Positions 1 to 9,901 of a DNA stretch of 64,000 bases are shown here, in pieces. The DNA is from Segatella baroniae DSM 16972 = JCM 13447 (GTDB lineage Bacteria > Bacteroidota > Bacteroidia > Bacteroidales > Bacteroidaceae), in NCBI RefSeq assembly GCF_000426585.1, contig NZ_AUFQ01000005.1, positions 100,125-164,124 on the forward strand, read 5' to 3'. Made by a program: the position numbers and the translations under genes. The notes below the pieces were generated by a model. It was not told the origin of the DNA, made no database searches, and saw only the letters and a program-made list of their open reading frames with translations. Numbering within the stretch: the first letter of the stretch is position 1; every line of letters begins with the position of its first letter.

Positions 1-2431
1 TGTCTTTGAACGAATAGACCACAAACGTATAGTTCAGGGTGTCCGTTCCGCAAGTGGCCGACAGCGTGTGGAGGCCCGATGGCAGATTCAATTTACCGAG
101 TTCAACCTCTTGGTTGGCTGCGGTCGTGTATGTCTTGGCGTCGATTTGATAGTTGACGGTGGCCTCCATCTCTTTTCCCAGCAGGTTGGTGTAGGTGAAT
201 TTGAAGGTTCCCGGGCGCGCTTTGTCCAGCCGGTCGGCGAGGGTAGTGCCGAAGATGGTCGTGCGGTTGCTCAGCGGCAGGGTGGTGGAAGCTTCGTGGC
301 TCTCGCCTGCCATGTCGGTGACGACAGCCTGAACGACGTAGCTGTAGTAGAGCGCCTCGCCCTTTCTGCCTTCCGGCAAGAGCATGGGGACGCGCGCCAA
401 GAACCTCCCTTCGGCGTCGGTGACGGTCGTGTCGGGGGCGAAGGTGTATACGTTTGCGTCGTATTGGCGGGCCCAGAAGAAGCGAGGGCGACGCTGAATC
501 TTCAACGTCACGCGTGCGCCGGCGACGGGAACGCCCGCATAGCGTCTGGCAACGCCTTCCACTTGGATGGTGTCTCCGCTGCGATATGCCTTGAGGTAGG
601 GGGGGAAGGCGACGTCGAAAGTCGGCCGCTTGTATTCTTCCACGCGGAAGTTGCAGCTTCCCTGTCGGTCGGCTTCGACCGAGAAGTAGCCCGTCAGCCC
701 CGTGCGGGGCAGCGCGAAGTCGGCCGAAGCCGTGCCGTAGTCGTCCGTCGTGACCGTCTTCTCGGCCTGCATCTTGTAGTTTGCGTCACGAAGTGTCAGT
801 TTGATGGTCTTTCCCGCGGCCACTTTCACCTCGTCGTTTCTGTGTCTGGCGGTGTAGGCGACCACCGACGTCTTGACGATTTGCCCAGGGCGATACAGAC
901 TGCGGTCGGCAAACACGTTTATGTTGAGCTCCGCATTGTCTGCTTCATCAGGGAAACTGATGTTCCCGTTGACAGCTATCTTGGGGCGAAACCTGTCATT
1001 TTCGGTGTAGACCATCATGGAGTAGGGCTCTTCCTTGCCCGTATAGATGGCTTCACCGTTGCGGTCTGTGGTTACAATCTTGATGACTTGATCCTTCCGG
1101 GTCTGCCAGTTTTCCTTCGACAGGCGGATGTGTGCGCCGGCAACAGGTTGCCCCGAAGCCGCGTCCAAGGCCACGAGTCTCATCTGGTGGTTGGGAAGCG
1201 GTCGGGCCAAAGCCGTCAGGCTGCTGACGTGCAGGAGCTTTCTTTCGGGCTTGACGTCCTTGTTGTCCGTCGTAAACTCCAGTAGATACACGCCCGCGGC
1301 CAGTCCGTCGAGCTGCATGGAGTCGCAACATATCTTGTAAGGAGGCTGCCCCACATATCTATGGGTGGTCGTTGTGGTCGTATTCGCCAAGAGCAGACGA
1401 CTGATTCTGCCATAGTCGTTTGGCTGATTGGGGTCGAGTTCGAGTGCATGGGCGGTGTTGAGACGGGTCACCGACATCGTTATCGACTGCAGGTTGGTGA
1501 TTTGTCGGATATAAACGAGCTTCGCTTTATTCGGCAACAATACGTCTCTGTCCATCTCGACGATGAAGCTTGGCAGGGTGAGACGCCTCTGCGCGTTGCG
1601 CAGAATGTTCATCCGGGGCCATGCTCCCCAGTGACTTAAGGCGTAATTGATGTAGTTGTATTTGTCGATGGTGGACGCGTCGGTGGCTCGGTCCATGAAG
1701 TTGTAGCGCTCGATGGCCAGCTCTCCCGCCACCGTCAGGTCTTTATAGACGTTGATCAGCGAGTCGATGGTTTGCAGATACTTGGACTTTCTCACTTCCA
1801 GGACATCGGATTTCCGGTCTTGTTGTATCAGTTCGAAGACGCAGAGGCAGGCTGCCGAGCGGTTGTTGTGCTCGCTGTACCACTTGTACATGGTCTTGAA
1901 GTCGCCCGTTTCATAGCCGATGACGTGCAGAAGGTCATTATAAAAGATGTGGCTGTCGGTGCCTTCGCGGAGCAAAGGCTCGTAAACGCCGGCATTCACG
2001 CCGGCCAATCTGTCGGGATGACGCATGGCTTTCTCAAACCATTTCTTGCTTTCGGCCTTGCAGTCCCGACCTTCCAGGTTGAGGTTTTCATACACTTTGC
2101 CGAGCGCGCATTGGTAGACGGCGGCCAATGTGATGTTCTTGCCGGCGGCGGCCTCTTCCTTTTCCAACCGACTCAGTGCCACGGGGATGGAATCCTCTGA
2201 TATCTGTCCTTCCACCTTGGCCCTTTTGAACTCCGCCTTGAGCAGATGACCGTATTTCTGTTCGGCTTTCGCCTTGTGGGCAATCTTCGCCAACATGTCA
2301 AGTTCATCCTTTGGGAGGTCTTTACGCTCCAATTCGGCAACTCTCTTCCACAGCGTATTGTAACTTTCCGCCGCCCCTGAAAGCGGCCACCATGCGAGCA
2401 TTGTCATGAACGCAATGAGTAGTTTCTTCAT
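1..2431 (-). CDS. Alpha-2-macroglobulin family protein (N-terminal part, runs off the left edge)
   Basis: An open frame of 810 codons runs without a stop from ATG at 2431 to the window edge, so the C-terminus is missing. A signal peptide (MKKLLIAFMTMLAWWPLSGA) is followed by a helical, TPR-like region of about 300 residues and then beta-rich domains. The line VFADRSLYRPGQIVKTSVVA is the MG2 hallmark (usual form DRPIYRPGQ). Bacteroidota members are envelope proteins of roughly 1800-1900 residues, thought to trap or guard against proteases; whether this one keeps the thioester cannot be seen. It diverges from the GH94 gene and has its own -7/-33 promoter at 2464-2494. Family call firm, role inferred. 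Confidence 0.88.
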   Translation of the reverse strand, partial: MKKLLIAFMTMLAWWPLSGAAESYNTLWKRVAELERKDLPKDELDMLAKIAHKAKAEQKYGHLLKAEFKRAKVEGQISEDSIPVALSRLEKEEAAAGKNITLAAVYQCALGKVYENLNLEGRDCKAESKKWFEKAMRHPDRLAGVNAGVYEPLLREGTDSHIFYNDLLHVIGYETGDFKTMYKWYSEHNNRSAACLCVFELIQQDRKSDVLEVRKSKYLQTIDSLINVYKDLTVAGELAIERYNFMDRATDASTIDKYNYINYALSHWGAWPRMNILRNAQRRLTLPSFIVEMDRDVLLPNKAKLVYIRQITNLQSITMSVTRLNTAHALELDPNQPNDYGRISRLLLANTTTTTTHRYVGQPPYKICCDSMQLDGLAAGVYLLEFTTDNKDVKPERKLLHVSSLTALARPLPNHQMRLVALDAASGQPVAGAHIRLSKENWQTRKDQVIKIVTTDRNGEAIYTGKEEPYSMMVYTENDRFRPKIAVNGNISFPDEADNAELNINVFADRSLYRPGQIVKTSVVAYTARHRNDEVKVAAGKTIKLTLRDANYKMQAEKTVTTDDYGTASADFALPRTGLTGYFSVEADRQGSCNFRVEEYKRPTFDVAFPPYLKAYRSGDTIQVEGVARRYAGVPVAGARVTLKIQRRPRFFWARQYDANVYTFAPDTTVTDAEGRFLARVPMLLPEGRKGEALYYSYVVQAVVTDMAGESHEASTTLPLSNRTTIFGTTLADRLDKARPGTFKFTYTNLLGKEMEATVNYQIDAKTYTTAANQEVELGKLNLPSGLHTLSATCGTDTLNYTFVVYSFKD

Positions 2432-2463
2432 AATCCGCAACCTCTTTAAACGTTGATATAGTG

Positions 2464-2494
2464 CAAAGATAGAGATTTTATCGGGACGCCCCAA
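2464..2494 (-). promoter_or_regulatory. Promoter of the alpha-2-macroglobulin-like gene
   Basis: On the minus strand TATCTTTG (2471-2464) fits the -7 TAnnTTTG box and TTG (2494-2492) fits the -33 box, 20 bp apart. The ATG at 2431 lies about 33 bp downstream. Confidence 0.7.
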
Positions 2495-2541
2495 GGCAAT
2501 GGTGCACTTTTTATGGCTTGCGGTGGCCTTTTCACCGCTGT

Positions 2542-2575
2542 TTTGATTCTTTTATCAATCAAAGTGTTACCTTTG
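2542..2575 (+). promoter_or_regulatory. Promoter of the GH94 phosphorylase gene
   Basis: TTTG at 2542-2545 and TACCTTTG at 2568-2575 form the Bacteroidota -33/-7 pair with 22 bp between them. The ATG at 2622 follows an untranslated leader of about 40 bases. Confidence 0.65.
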
Positions 2576-2621
2576 CAAACATAGAAAGAACGACAACTTA
2601 AAATCAAATCACTTCAACAAC

Positions 2622-5075
2622 ATGACTATGAACAAGAAACCGCAGTACGGTCACTTTGACGATGCTCGACGAGAGTACGTCATCACCGACCCCAAAACGC
2701 CGTGGCCATGGATCAACTACCTGGGCAATGAAGACTTCTTTTCTTTGATTTCAAACACTGCCGGAGGCTATAGCTTCTACAAGGATGCCAAGTTTCGCAG
2801 GCTCACCCGCTATCGATACAACAACGTTCCCATGGACAATGACGGGCGTTACTTCTACATCAAGGATGGTGAAACGGTGTGGAATCCTGGCTGGAAGCCC
2901 TGCCGCACGCCGTTGGACTTCTACGAATGCCGCCACGGAATGAACTATACCCGCGTCACGGGCCGCAAGGATGGCGTGGAGGCCAGCGTCCTTTTCTTTG
3001 TGCCGTTGCACAAATGGTGCGAAATACAGAAGCTGACGCTGCGCAACCAGACTGCCGAGGTCAAGCAACTGAAGCTCTTTTCCTTCCAGGAATGGTGTCT
3101 TTGGAACGCCGCAACCGACATGGAGAACTTCCAACGGAACTTCTCCACCGGTGAGGTTGAGGTCGAAGGATCCACTATCTATCACAAGACCGAGTATCGG
3201 GAGCGCCGCAATCATTTCGCGTTCTACCATGTCAACCAACCCATCAGCGGCTTCGACACCGACCGGGAAGCCTTTGTCGGCCTTTACAGCGAGAAGAGTT
3301 TGCCCGACGCGGTGGCTGCCGGAGCCTCCCGAAACAGTGTCGCCCACGGCTGGAGTCCCATCGCTTCGCATTGCGTCGAGGTGACTTTGCAGCCGGGCGA
3401 GGCCCGCGATTTCATCTTCCTTCTGGGCTATGTGGAGAATGAACAGGACAGGAAGTTCGCCGCACATCAGGTCATCAACAAAGAGAAGGCCCATCTGTTG
3501 ATTTCCGAATTCGACACGACGGCGAAGGTGGACCGTGCCTTTGCCGACCTCAACGCCTATTGGGACGGGCTGTTGAGCGTATTTACAGTGAAGAGCACGA
3601 ACGAGAAACTCGACCGCATGGTCAACATCTGGAATCAATACCAGTGCATGGTGACGTTCTGCATGAGCCGTTCCGCCAGCTTCTTCGAGAGCGGTATCGG
3701 GCGTGGCATGGGCTTCCGCGACAGCAACCAGGACCTTGTGGGCTTCGTCCATCAGATTCCGGCACGCGCGCGGCAGCGCATCATCGACATCGCCTCCACC
3801 CAGTTTGCCGACGGAGGCTGCTATCATCAGTACCAGCCGCTGTCCAAGCGTGGCAACAACGACATCGGCGGCGGCTTCAACGACGACCCCTGTTGGTTGA
3901 TTTTCGGCACGGTGGCCTACATCAAGGAGACGGGCGACTTCTCCATCCTCGACGAAATGGTGCCGTTCGACAATCAGCCGGGCACGGAAGTGACGCTTTT
4001 CGAGCATCTCACGATATCCATGAACCATGTCATCGAGCACCTCGGGCCCCACGGACTGCCCCTCATCGGCCGTGCCGACTGGAACGATTGCCTGAATCTG
4101 AACTGCTTCAGTTGGGATCCGAACGAGAGTTTCCAGACCACGGAGAACAAGAGCGAGGGCAGCCAGGCCGAAAGTCTGATGATAGCCGGTCTCTTTGTCG
4201 TCACGGGCAAGGAGTATGTGGCCCTCTGCAGCCGTCTCGGCAAGGACGAAGAAGCCGACCGCATGCAGCGGGCGGTCGACGCCATGCGGCAAGCCGTGAA
4301 GCAACATGGTTGGGACGGGGCGTGGTTTCTGCGTGCCTACGACTTCTATGGCCGCAAAATCGGCAGCAATGAAAACGCCGAAGGCAAGATTTTCATCGAG
4401 TCGCAAGGCTGGTGTACGATGGCGGGAATCGGCCTTGAGGACGGATTGTGCGACAAGGCGCTCGACAGCGTGAAGGAACGCATGGAGTGCGAGCATGGTA
4501 TCGTGCTCAACAACCCGGCCTTCAGCACGTATCATGTGGAGATGGGAGAGATCAGTTCCTATCCCGAAGGCTACAAGGAGAATGCCGGAATCTTCTGTCA
4601 CAACAATCCGTGGGTCATCATCGGCGAGACCGTTGCGGGCCGTGGAGACGACGCCTGGCGGCACTACACGAAGATATTGCCCTCTTACATCGAAGAGAAA
4701 TACCAGCTGTTGCACAAGGTCGAGCCTTATGTCAACTGCCAGATGGTGGCCGGAAAGGACGCCGCCCGCCCCGGCGAGGGCAAGAACTCCTGGCTCACGG
4801 GCACGGCAGCGTGGATGTGGTACACCGTGAGCGAGTTCATCCTGGGCATTCAACCCGCCTACGACGGCCTGCTCATCAATCCTTGTCTGCCCTCTTCGGC
4901 CACGTCCTACGAGGTCTTCCGCAAGTTCCGTGGCGGCGAGTATCGCATCAAGGTCAGCAATCCCGACGGCGTGCAGCATGGTGTCCGTCAGGTCAAAGTC
5001 GACGGTCGGCCCATCGACGGCAACCTTGTTCCCGTCATGGAAGGGAGCCATGACGTGGAAGTCCTGATGGGATAG
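2622..5075 (+). CDS. GH94 disaccharide phosphorylase, probably cellobiose phosphorylase
   Basis: The 817-aa protein has no signal peptide and is cytoplasmic. GH94 enzymes split a beta-linked disaccharide with phosphate to alpha-glucose-1-phosphate and a free sugar. GFRDSNQDL (residues 364-372) is typical of cellobiose phosphorylases; the following [14 protein letters not shown] and [11 protein letters not shown] segments line the active site in the family; DWND (486-489) carries the expected general-acid Asp. Length matches the roughly 810-820 residues of cellobiose phosphorylases. Laminaribiose or chitobiose phosphorylase are alternatives inside GH94, and the GH16 gene at 54 kb makes a beta-1,3 disaccharide conceivable. 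It is monocistronic, ending at a strong hairpin. A 766-codon antisense frame is a shadow. Confidence 0.9.
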   Translation: MTMNKKPQYGHFDDARREYVITDPKTPWPWINYLGNEDFFSLISNTAGGYSFYKDAKFRRLTRYRYNNVPMDNDGRYFYIKDGETVWNPGWKPCRTPLDFYECRHGMNYTRVTGRKDGVEASVLFFVPLHKWCEIQKLTLRNQTAEVKQLKLFSFQEWCLWNAATDMENFQRNFSTGEVEVEGSTIYHKTEYRERRNHFAFYHVNQPISGFDTDREAFVGLYSEKSLPDAVAAGASRNSVAHGWSPIASHCVEVTLQPGEARDFIFLLGYVENEQDRKFAAHQVINKEKAHLLISEFDTTAKVDRAFADLNAYWDGLLSVFTVKSTNEKLDRMVNIWNQYQCMVTFCMSRSASFFESGIGRGMGFRDSNQDLVGFVHQIPARARQRIIDIASTQFADGGCYHQYQPLSKRGNNDIGGGFNDDPCWLIFGTVAYIKETGDFSILDEMVPFDNQPGTEVTLFEHLTISMNHVIEHLGPHGLPLIGRADWNDCLNLNCFSWDPNESFQTTENKSEGSQAESLMIAGLFVVTGKEYVALCSRLGKDEEADRMQRAVDAMRQAVKQHGWDGAWFLRAYDFYGRKIGSNENAEGKIFIESQGWCTMAGIGLEDGLCDKALDSVKERMECEHGIVLNNPAFSTYHVEMGEISSYPEGYKENAGIFCHNNPWVIIGETVAGRGDDAWRHYTKILPSYIEEKYQLLHKVEPYVNCQMVAGKDAARPGEGKNSWLTGTAAWMWYTVSEFILGIQPAYDGLLINPCLPSSATSYEVFRKFRGGEYRIKVSNPDGVQHGVRQVKVDGRPIDGNLVPVMEGSHDVEVLMG

Positions 5076-5099
5076 GCCTTGTGCAGGCTGCTATGACAA

Positions 5100-5150
5100 A
5101 AGCGGAAACCGACCTTGGCGTTGTCCATGGTCGGTTTCCGCTTCGTTTGT
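5100..5150. terminator. Terminator between GH94 gene and restriction gene
   Basis: AAGCGGAAACCGACC (5100-5114) pairs perfectly over 15 bp with GGTCGGTTTCCGCTT (5129-5143). It lies 25 bp after the GH94 stop and 50 bp beyond the end of the convergent nuclease gene, so it can serve both. Confidence 0.8.
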
Positions 5151-5194
5151 ATTGGCATGCAAGTCTTCAAGTCTGCATTGCAGGCGTGCTGGTT

Positions 5195-7204
5195 TCAGTG
5201 CAAGCAGACCAAGTTCTCATACCATTCCTTGGGGTTGGGATGGTCGTCGGCTTCCCGATAGGCCTGTTCAAATCGGCCATACAGCTCCTTATACTTTATT
5301 CCTTTCGCAATGATGGCCTTCAAATCCTGTGTGTCGAGTGGCGTAATCTTCATGCCTGCGATGTATTGGTCGGTATTTTGTACGTCAAAATAGGGCACGT
5401 GTTTCCTGCATTTGAAGTCGCTTATCACGTTTATGTGCAGGTAGGTTGTCATGAATATGCCGTAACTGTCCTTGTTGCCGGTCCTCAGTAGGTGGTTGCC
5501 CACGTGCCTTGAAACGGGTTCCATCTCCATTCTTCTCTGGTTGGTGCCGTCTGCCAACGTTGCTTCGAGCAGCAAGTGATGGGCGGGATAGTCGGAAGTC
5601 GGGTCGTATTCATATACGATGTCGGCCTCACCGCCGGCCGCATGGGTGACAGGAAGCAAGTTGGCGTCAAGCGAAAGCTTGAGATAGTCCAAGAGTTTGC
5701 CCCGTCTTTCGCTCGTCTTATACCAGATAATGCCCAGTATATACTCGAAGATGGTGGGGATGTCGGCGTTGTCCGTCACCAGCAGATTGATGTTCTTGTC
5801 GTTCCGCACTTCGAAATCGTGGAGCAAATTGAGCAGCGTCTTGTCGTCAAACCTTTCGTCTATGAGCGTGTTCAGGCGTTTGTAGCGTATCCGGTCCACT
5901 TCGTCGTAGGCCTCGTTGATGTCGACAATGCTTGTCCCCAGCTCCTGGTTCAGCCCGTTGATGACCGCTTTTTCGTCGAAAGCCAGTGTCGGGCATATTT
6001 CTTCCAACGTGCTGTTTCTGAACAGAAGTTCGCTTTTCTGAAAGGCTTGTTCGTATAATTGCGTGATGGCTCTGCCGAAAATGTATTTCGGAACGACATC
6101 GAGTATCACCCGGTTGTCCGCAAAGATGAAGCAATTCGTCAGCCCCAGATAGCGTTGGTTCAGGTCTCTGTAGTCTTCGAGCGTAGCCTTTGCCTTGTTC
6201 AGGTGCATGGTCTTGAAGAAGAAATCCTTGAAGGTCGCTTCCGAAGTCACCGCCTCCAAGGGCAATGGAAGCAAGTGTTCCAACGGCGATGCCTTTACGG
6301 CAGAGGTCAGGTTCGTGTCGAACAGCAGCGTTTTCCATTTGCTTGAAATCGATGGTTGTAGTCTTTTGAATGACTCAAACAGGGGGAGAATGCGACTGTC
6401 GTCGTGCTCCATGTAAACCGCATGCAGTTCGCGATACACCCGAGTGTAGGCTTTGTCATAGGTGGCGCTCTTCCGATTCATGCTGACCGACAGCAACAAG
6501 TCTTCTGAAAACTCGTTTTCAACAAAGCGTTGCCGGCCCTCTTTATAGTTTTTCTTGGTGAGCAGAAAGTCGACGAGAATGCGGTCTGTCGAACCTTTGC
6601 CGTGTCTTAGCTCCTGGATGCAGTGCAGGATGCGTTCCGTCGAGGTCTTGTCCGTGCATAGCGGCGCAAGATACCGGAACTCGTCGTTGGTCAGATAGTC
6701 GAGTTTCGCCAGCAGATGGATGACGACGATGAGCGGCCTGACCAGCTTCTCCGTGTTGTTGTCGCCGAGTTTGAGCAGTTGTTGCAGGTAGAGCAGGGAG
6801 TCTTTGGGAATGCCCAGCGGGGTTTTCTCCAGATAGCTTTGGTCTTCCGCCATGTCGAGAAGCTCTTTCCCCACTTCCGTCAGTCGGTGTTCACGGTTGA
6901 TGAGCCCCATGGCATAAAGCCCACTGGTCTTCTCCCGGGCCGCCTTGTATTTGATTTTGTCGTCGCCTTTGGTGAACCCTTTCGCCACAAGCCAGTCGTA
7001 ATAACGGTTCTTGACGTCGTAGATGTCGGCCTGTCCCTCTGTGGCAATCTCCCAACCCAGCCCCTTGTTTTCGGGCATGGCCCAGAAATCGTCCAGCAGT
7101 CGCAGTTGCAACTCTGTCATCTTGTTGAATGTCCGTGTTCTGAAAGAGGTGTTGCCCAGTTTCCAAAGGAATGAGGCATAGGGTATCTTGTCGTATTCCT
7201 GCAT
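5195..7204 (-). CDS. Type IIS restriction endonuclease, AlwI/BstNBI-like
   Basis: The 669-aa protein resembles the AlwI/PleI/MlyI/BstNBI nucleases, which read a 5-bp asymmetric site (GGATC or GAGTC) and cut a few bases downstream. The C-terminal block is recognisable: PVTHAAGGEADIVYEYD (518-534), then LLLEATLADGT (544-554), then MEMEPVSRHV (559-568), in the same order as PVTHAAG, GEVTTSKG and MESEPVTRH recalled from N.BstNBI. D528 and E547 would be the metal ligands of a PD-(D/E)XK-like fold with Thr549 in the place of Lys. The N-terminal half should hold DNA recognition. It is the last gene after two methylases (31-bp gap), an order that lets protection be made first. The exact site is not readable from sequence. 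Confidence 0.85.
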   Translation of the reverse strand: MQEYDKIPYASFLWKLGNTSFRTRTFNKMTELQLRLLDDFWAMPENKGLGWEIATEGQADIYDVKNRYYDWLVAKGFTKGDDKIKYKAAREKTSGLYAMGLINREHRLTEVGKELLDMAEDQSYLEKTPLGIPKDSLLYLQQLLKLGDNNTEKLVRPLIVVIHLLAKLDYLTNDEFRYLAPLCTDKTSTERILHCIQELRHGKGSTDRILVDFLLTKKNYKEGRQRFVENEFSEDLLLSVSMNRKSATYDKAYTRVYRELHAVYMEHDDSRILPLFESFKRLQPSISSKWKTLLFDTNLTSAVKASPLEHLLPLPLEAVTSEATFKDFFFKTMHLNKAKATLEDYRDLNQRYLGLTNCFIFADNRVILDVVPKYIFGRAITQLYEQAFQKSELLFRNSTLEEICPTLAFDEKAVINGLNQELGTSIVDINEAYDEVDRIRYKRLNTLIDERFDDKTLLNLLHDFEVRNDKNINLLVTDNADIPTIFEYILGIIWYKTSERRGKLLDYLKLSLDANLLPVTHAAGGEADIVYEYDPTSDYPAHHLLLEATLADGTNQRRMEMEPVSRHVGNHLLRTGNKDSYGIFMTTYLHINVISDFKCRKHVPYFDVQNTDQYIAGMKITPLDTQDLKAIIAKGIKYKELYGRFEQAYREADDHPNPKEWYENLVCLH

Positions 7205-7235
7205 GGTGATATATTGGTGTTATGGGGTGGAAAGG

Positions 7236-8165
7236 TCAGTAATTGGTGATGAGCACCTCCCTGGATTCCGCCTTCTTGGACTTCTTCTGGTAGTTGCTGT
7301 GGTGGTAATCCATGAAGATGTCGTGCACTCTGTAGTCGTTGCGGTCTATCCATTCCTGCAACATGTCGTTGCGTTTGCTCTCGTGCTCCAGTACGTTTGA
7401 CAGGGCAAACCTCACTCCCTGTTCGTTCAGAACGTCCAGAAGGTCGGTCAACTCCTGCTCGTCGTTCCGTGTCCAGCCCGCTTTCTCGTTGTAGGTGGCC
7501 GTTGTGATGAGGTAGGGAGGGTCGCAATAGACCAGGCTCCGTTCGGTCAGTTGTCCGAAATCGAAGTCTCTGAAGTCGCGTGTATGGAACTCATGGCTCT
7601 GCAAACGCAGTGCGTCGAGAAATCGGACGAGCTTCGCTTCGATGGTCGTATTGAAGTCCCGCTTGCCTACGGGCAGGTTGAATTGGTCGTTCCCGTTGAA
7701 CCGCAGCTGATTGTTGAAGCCGAAAAGTATCAGCGTATAGAGCAAAATGTAGTATTGTTCGTCTTTGACGGGATGGGCATTGAACCGCTCTCGGAGTTTC
7801 AGATATTTCCCGCGATTGTAGACGGAGACGCCAAGATTGGCGTCGCCGCCGTAATAGGAGAAGCTGTGATGGCGCGTTTTGCTGAATCCAAACTCGTCGA
7901 TCAAGGCATTGATGCGGTCTACAATCTGCCCGTTTTCCATCCTCTCGAATGTACGGAGCAATCCTATCAACGGCTTGGAGATGTCGTTGTAGACGGTGTG
8001 GGCGGCCTCGACGTTCATGCCGACGTTGCAACCGCCACAGAACAAGTCGACAAACGTGTCGATGTCCGCGGGCATGTGGGGCAGCAACTGGTCCAGAATG
8101 CGGGCCTTTCCGCCGATGTAGTTCAGCGGGGAAGCAATGTACTTCTTTATCTGCGAACGTTGCAT
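7236..8165 (-). CDS. N6-adenine DNA methylase (D12/Dam class) of the Type IIS system
   Basis: The 309-aa protein starts at ATG 8165 (MQRSQIKKYIASPLNYIGGK); the longer open frame reaching 8516 has only shadow sequence upstream. LNYIGGK (14-20) and FVDLFCGG (38-45) bind S-adenosylmethionine and DPPY (215-218) is the adenine-methylase catalytic motif, in the alpha order of Dam-like enzymes. Its start lies 19 bp inside the end of the preceding methylase, which suggests coupled translation. With the other methylase it would modify one strand of an asymmetric site. It could be confused with a solitary Dam, but the neighbours argue for restriction-modification. Confidence 0.9.
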   Translation of the reverse strand: MQRSQIKKYIASPLNYIGGKARILDQLLPHMPADIDTFVDLFCGGCNVGMNVEAAHTVYNDISKPLIGLLRTFERMENGQIVDRINALIDEFGFSKTRHHSFSYYGGDANLGVSVYNRGKYLKLRERFNAHPVKDEQYYILLYTLILFGFNNQLRFNGNDQFNLPVGKRDFNTTIEAKLVRFLDALRLQSHEFHTRDFRDFDFGQLTERSLVYCDPPYLITTATYNEKAGWTRNDEQELTDLLDVLNEQGVRFALSNVLEHESKRNDMLQEWIDRNDYRVHDIFMDYHHSNYQKKSKKAESREVLITNY

Positions 8166-9172
8166 AGGAAAAGCCTCTCTTGGTTGTCTTTGTTCATTTC
8201 GCTCTTGCCGGCGTCGAATCCGCGGTGGTCTTTCGTGAAAATCCTCACATCGCCGCGTGTGGACAGGATTCTGACGATGTCCTCGTCGTTGAGCTTGGCG
8301 TTGGAGCGGGTCTGCAGTTTCTTCCCATTGTTGTTGTAAGAGAACAGGATGTAGCGGCAACGGAGCTTGCCGACGAGGTCTTCCAACGCTTCTGCCGCTT
8401 GTCCGTTCTTGCAGTATCTGCTTTTCATCTGGCTGCGATCCATCTTCCTTGCCACGCCGAACACGGCCGGCTTGTCCCAAATGGCGATGTTTTCCAGCAG
8501 ATGATAGGCGTCGCAATACTGCCTGCTGTTGTATGGAGGGTCGAGATAGGCCACGTCCGTTTCGACCTGTTGGGCTATCTTGTTCGAGTCGGCGCAGTAT
8601 ATACGGTTCTCCGAATGGAGCGCATAGCGGTTGTCGGGAAGCCGCAGGGTCAGCGTGCCTTCATATCGGCCGTCCCTGATGAACGAGTCGTAGTGGCCGC
8701 AGGTATGCGAAATGCGGTCCATGGCGTAGAACAGCGACGTGATGACGCAGGCCCGTTCGCGTTCGTTTACGTCTCCCCGGTCGTACAGTCGTTGTATGTC
8801 GTCACGGATGAAACCAATCTTCTGGCATGTGGCATGGCTGAAATAGGTGTCTGAAAACTCGTCCGACATATAGTTCTGCTCGTTGCTCGCGTCGTATTGG
8901 TTGTAGTGTTCCAGCAGTGCCGTCAGCTTTTCACGGTCGACGGCTTCGGGCGAGAACCAGCAAAGGGCCGCCAGATAGTTGCTGCGCATCATGTCGCAGA
9001 CGACCAGCCGCTTGTCGGTGAAGGCCGACGCCACGCTTCCTGTGCCCGAAAAGACGTCGAAAAAGGATTGCACATGCGTACAATTGTCCTTCACCACGTC
9101 CTTTATCCAGTCCAGCAGCTTGTATTTATTTCCTAAATATCTTCGGTTGCTTATGTTGAAAGTATCTAACAT
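8147..9172 (-). CDS. Second N6-adenine DNA methylase (D12 class) of the Type IIS system
   Basis: The 341-aa protein is first in the operon. NRRYLGNKYKLLDWI (9-23) and FFDVFSGTGSV (37-47) are the AdoMet-binding motif and DPPYNSRQYCDAYHLLENIA (211-230) the catalytic motif, the form seen in methylases that accompany FokI- or BstNBI-type nucleases. Asymmetric sites need one activity per strand, which explains two diverged methylases here. The two proteins share only motifs, so this is not a recent duplication. The promoter TAGTTTTG at 9205-9212 lies 33 bp upstream. Confidence 0.9.
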   Translation of the reverse strand: MLDTFNISNRRYLGNKYKLLDWIKDVVKDNCTHVQSFFDVFSGTGSVASAFTDKRLVVCDMMRSNYLAALCWFSPEAVDREKLTALLEHYNQYDASNEQNYMSDEFSDTYFSHATCQKIGFIRDDIQRLYDRGDVNERERACVITSLFYAMDRISHTCGHYDSFIRDGRYEGTLTLRLPDNRYALHSENRIYCADSNKIAQQVETDVAYLDPPYNSRQYCDAYHLLENIAIWDKPAVFGVARKMDRSQMKSRYCKNGQAAEALEDLVGKLRCRYILFSYNNNGKKLQTRSNAKLNDEDIVRILSTRGDVRIFTKDHRGFDAGKSEMNKDNQERLFLCNVRR

Positions 9173-9204
9173 TTTCTTTTAAGGGCTCTTCCTTTAGCGT
9201 AATA

Positions 9205-9212
9205 CAAAACTA
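9205..9212 (-). promoter_or_regulatory. -7 box of the restriction-modification operon
   Basis: TAGTTTTG on the minus strand fits TAnnTTTG. No clear TTG sits 19-20 bp further upstream, so the promoter may be weak or regulated. No short controller-protein gene was found beside it. Confidence 0.5.
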
Positions 9213-9839
9213 CTTCTTTTTAGTGAAATACGAACGCTTTGGGTGTATAAAAACGTCAAATGTCCTGCAAATGGATTTGTTTGGGCGCTTGCGAAGCGGC
9301 TTTTCCGGCGTTGCTGTCCCTCCGCTGGCGGCACCGGCGTGGCGGCATGGCGCTCCAAGCCCCGGAACGACGGCGTGCCGGGGTGGTGGACTGATGGTGT
9401 TTGTCAATATTTATGACAATAAAAACGACCTTTTGAAAGTGCGCATTCAGCTCGTTGGATGGGCGGGATGGCCGGTCGGGAGCCGAAAACAGGCCGGTGA
9501 TGCCGCAAAAGGAAAGGGATGGGCGTGCAATCGCTGTGCTCTTGTGCGCTCGAAAGGCTGTTCTGACTGCCTGAAAACGCGTCGGGTGGAGGCCAATCGC
9601 CATGCGATGAGGAGACGAAAAGGCCCCTTTGTTACGGGTGAAAAAGGCAAATGGTTGATAATGAGCGTATTGCGAAGATGGCAGAAAACCGCTTGTTTCG
9701 GACAAGAAATGATTTGTTTGAAAACAATGGAGCCACGGGAATGTGTTTGTAAAGTTTTTTCTGACATCAATCACCCATCGGCTGCCGCCCCGACACCCGC
9801 CCCCGACGCTTCAAATAAAGTTAAATGATAATCGCGTTT
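9213..9839. other. Gene-free 0.63-kb interval
   Basis: Open frames on both strands (up to 201 and 172 codons) have no recognisable domain, no promoter or plausible start context, and very uneven composition; I read them as chance. The stretch 9300-9400 is GC-rich and repetitive (GGCGTGGCGGCATGGCGCTCC), with CCCCGG/CCGGGG arms at 9359-9382. The nonamer TGGCGCTCC recurs at 29966 and 30007 beside the first tandem array. It separates the divergent methylase and exbB genes. Confidence 0.55.
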
Positions 9840-9870
9840 TTTGTCGACAGGAATATTATATGTACTTTTG
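9840..9870 (+). promoter_or_regulatory. Promoter of the exbB operon
   Basis: TTTG at 9840-9843 and TACTTTTG at 9863-9870 are 19 bp apart, a good -33/-7 match. The exbB ATG at 9902 follows 31 bp later. Confidence 0.72.
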
Positions 9871-9901
9871 CTTGTCAAAATAGTATCGATTTGTAGTATT
9901 T

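Noticed and set aside
2751..5051. 766-codon open frame antisense to the GH94 gene
   Set aside because: Opposite-strand shadow caused by GC-rich codon use; no domain, while the plus-strand frame is a clear GH94 enzyme.
9223..9828. Possible 201-aa (plus) or 172-aa (minus) genes in the 9.2-9.8 kb gap
   Set aside because: Two overlapping opposite frames, odd composition, no promoter or family; best read as non-coding.
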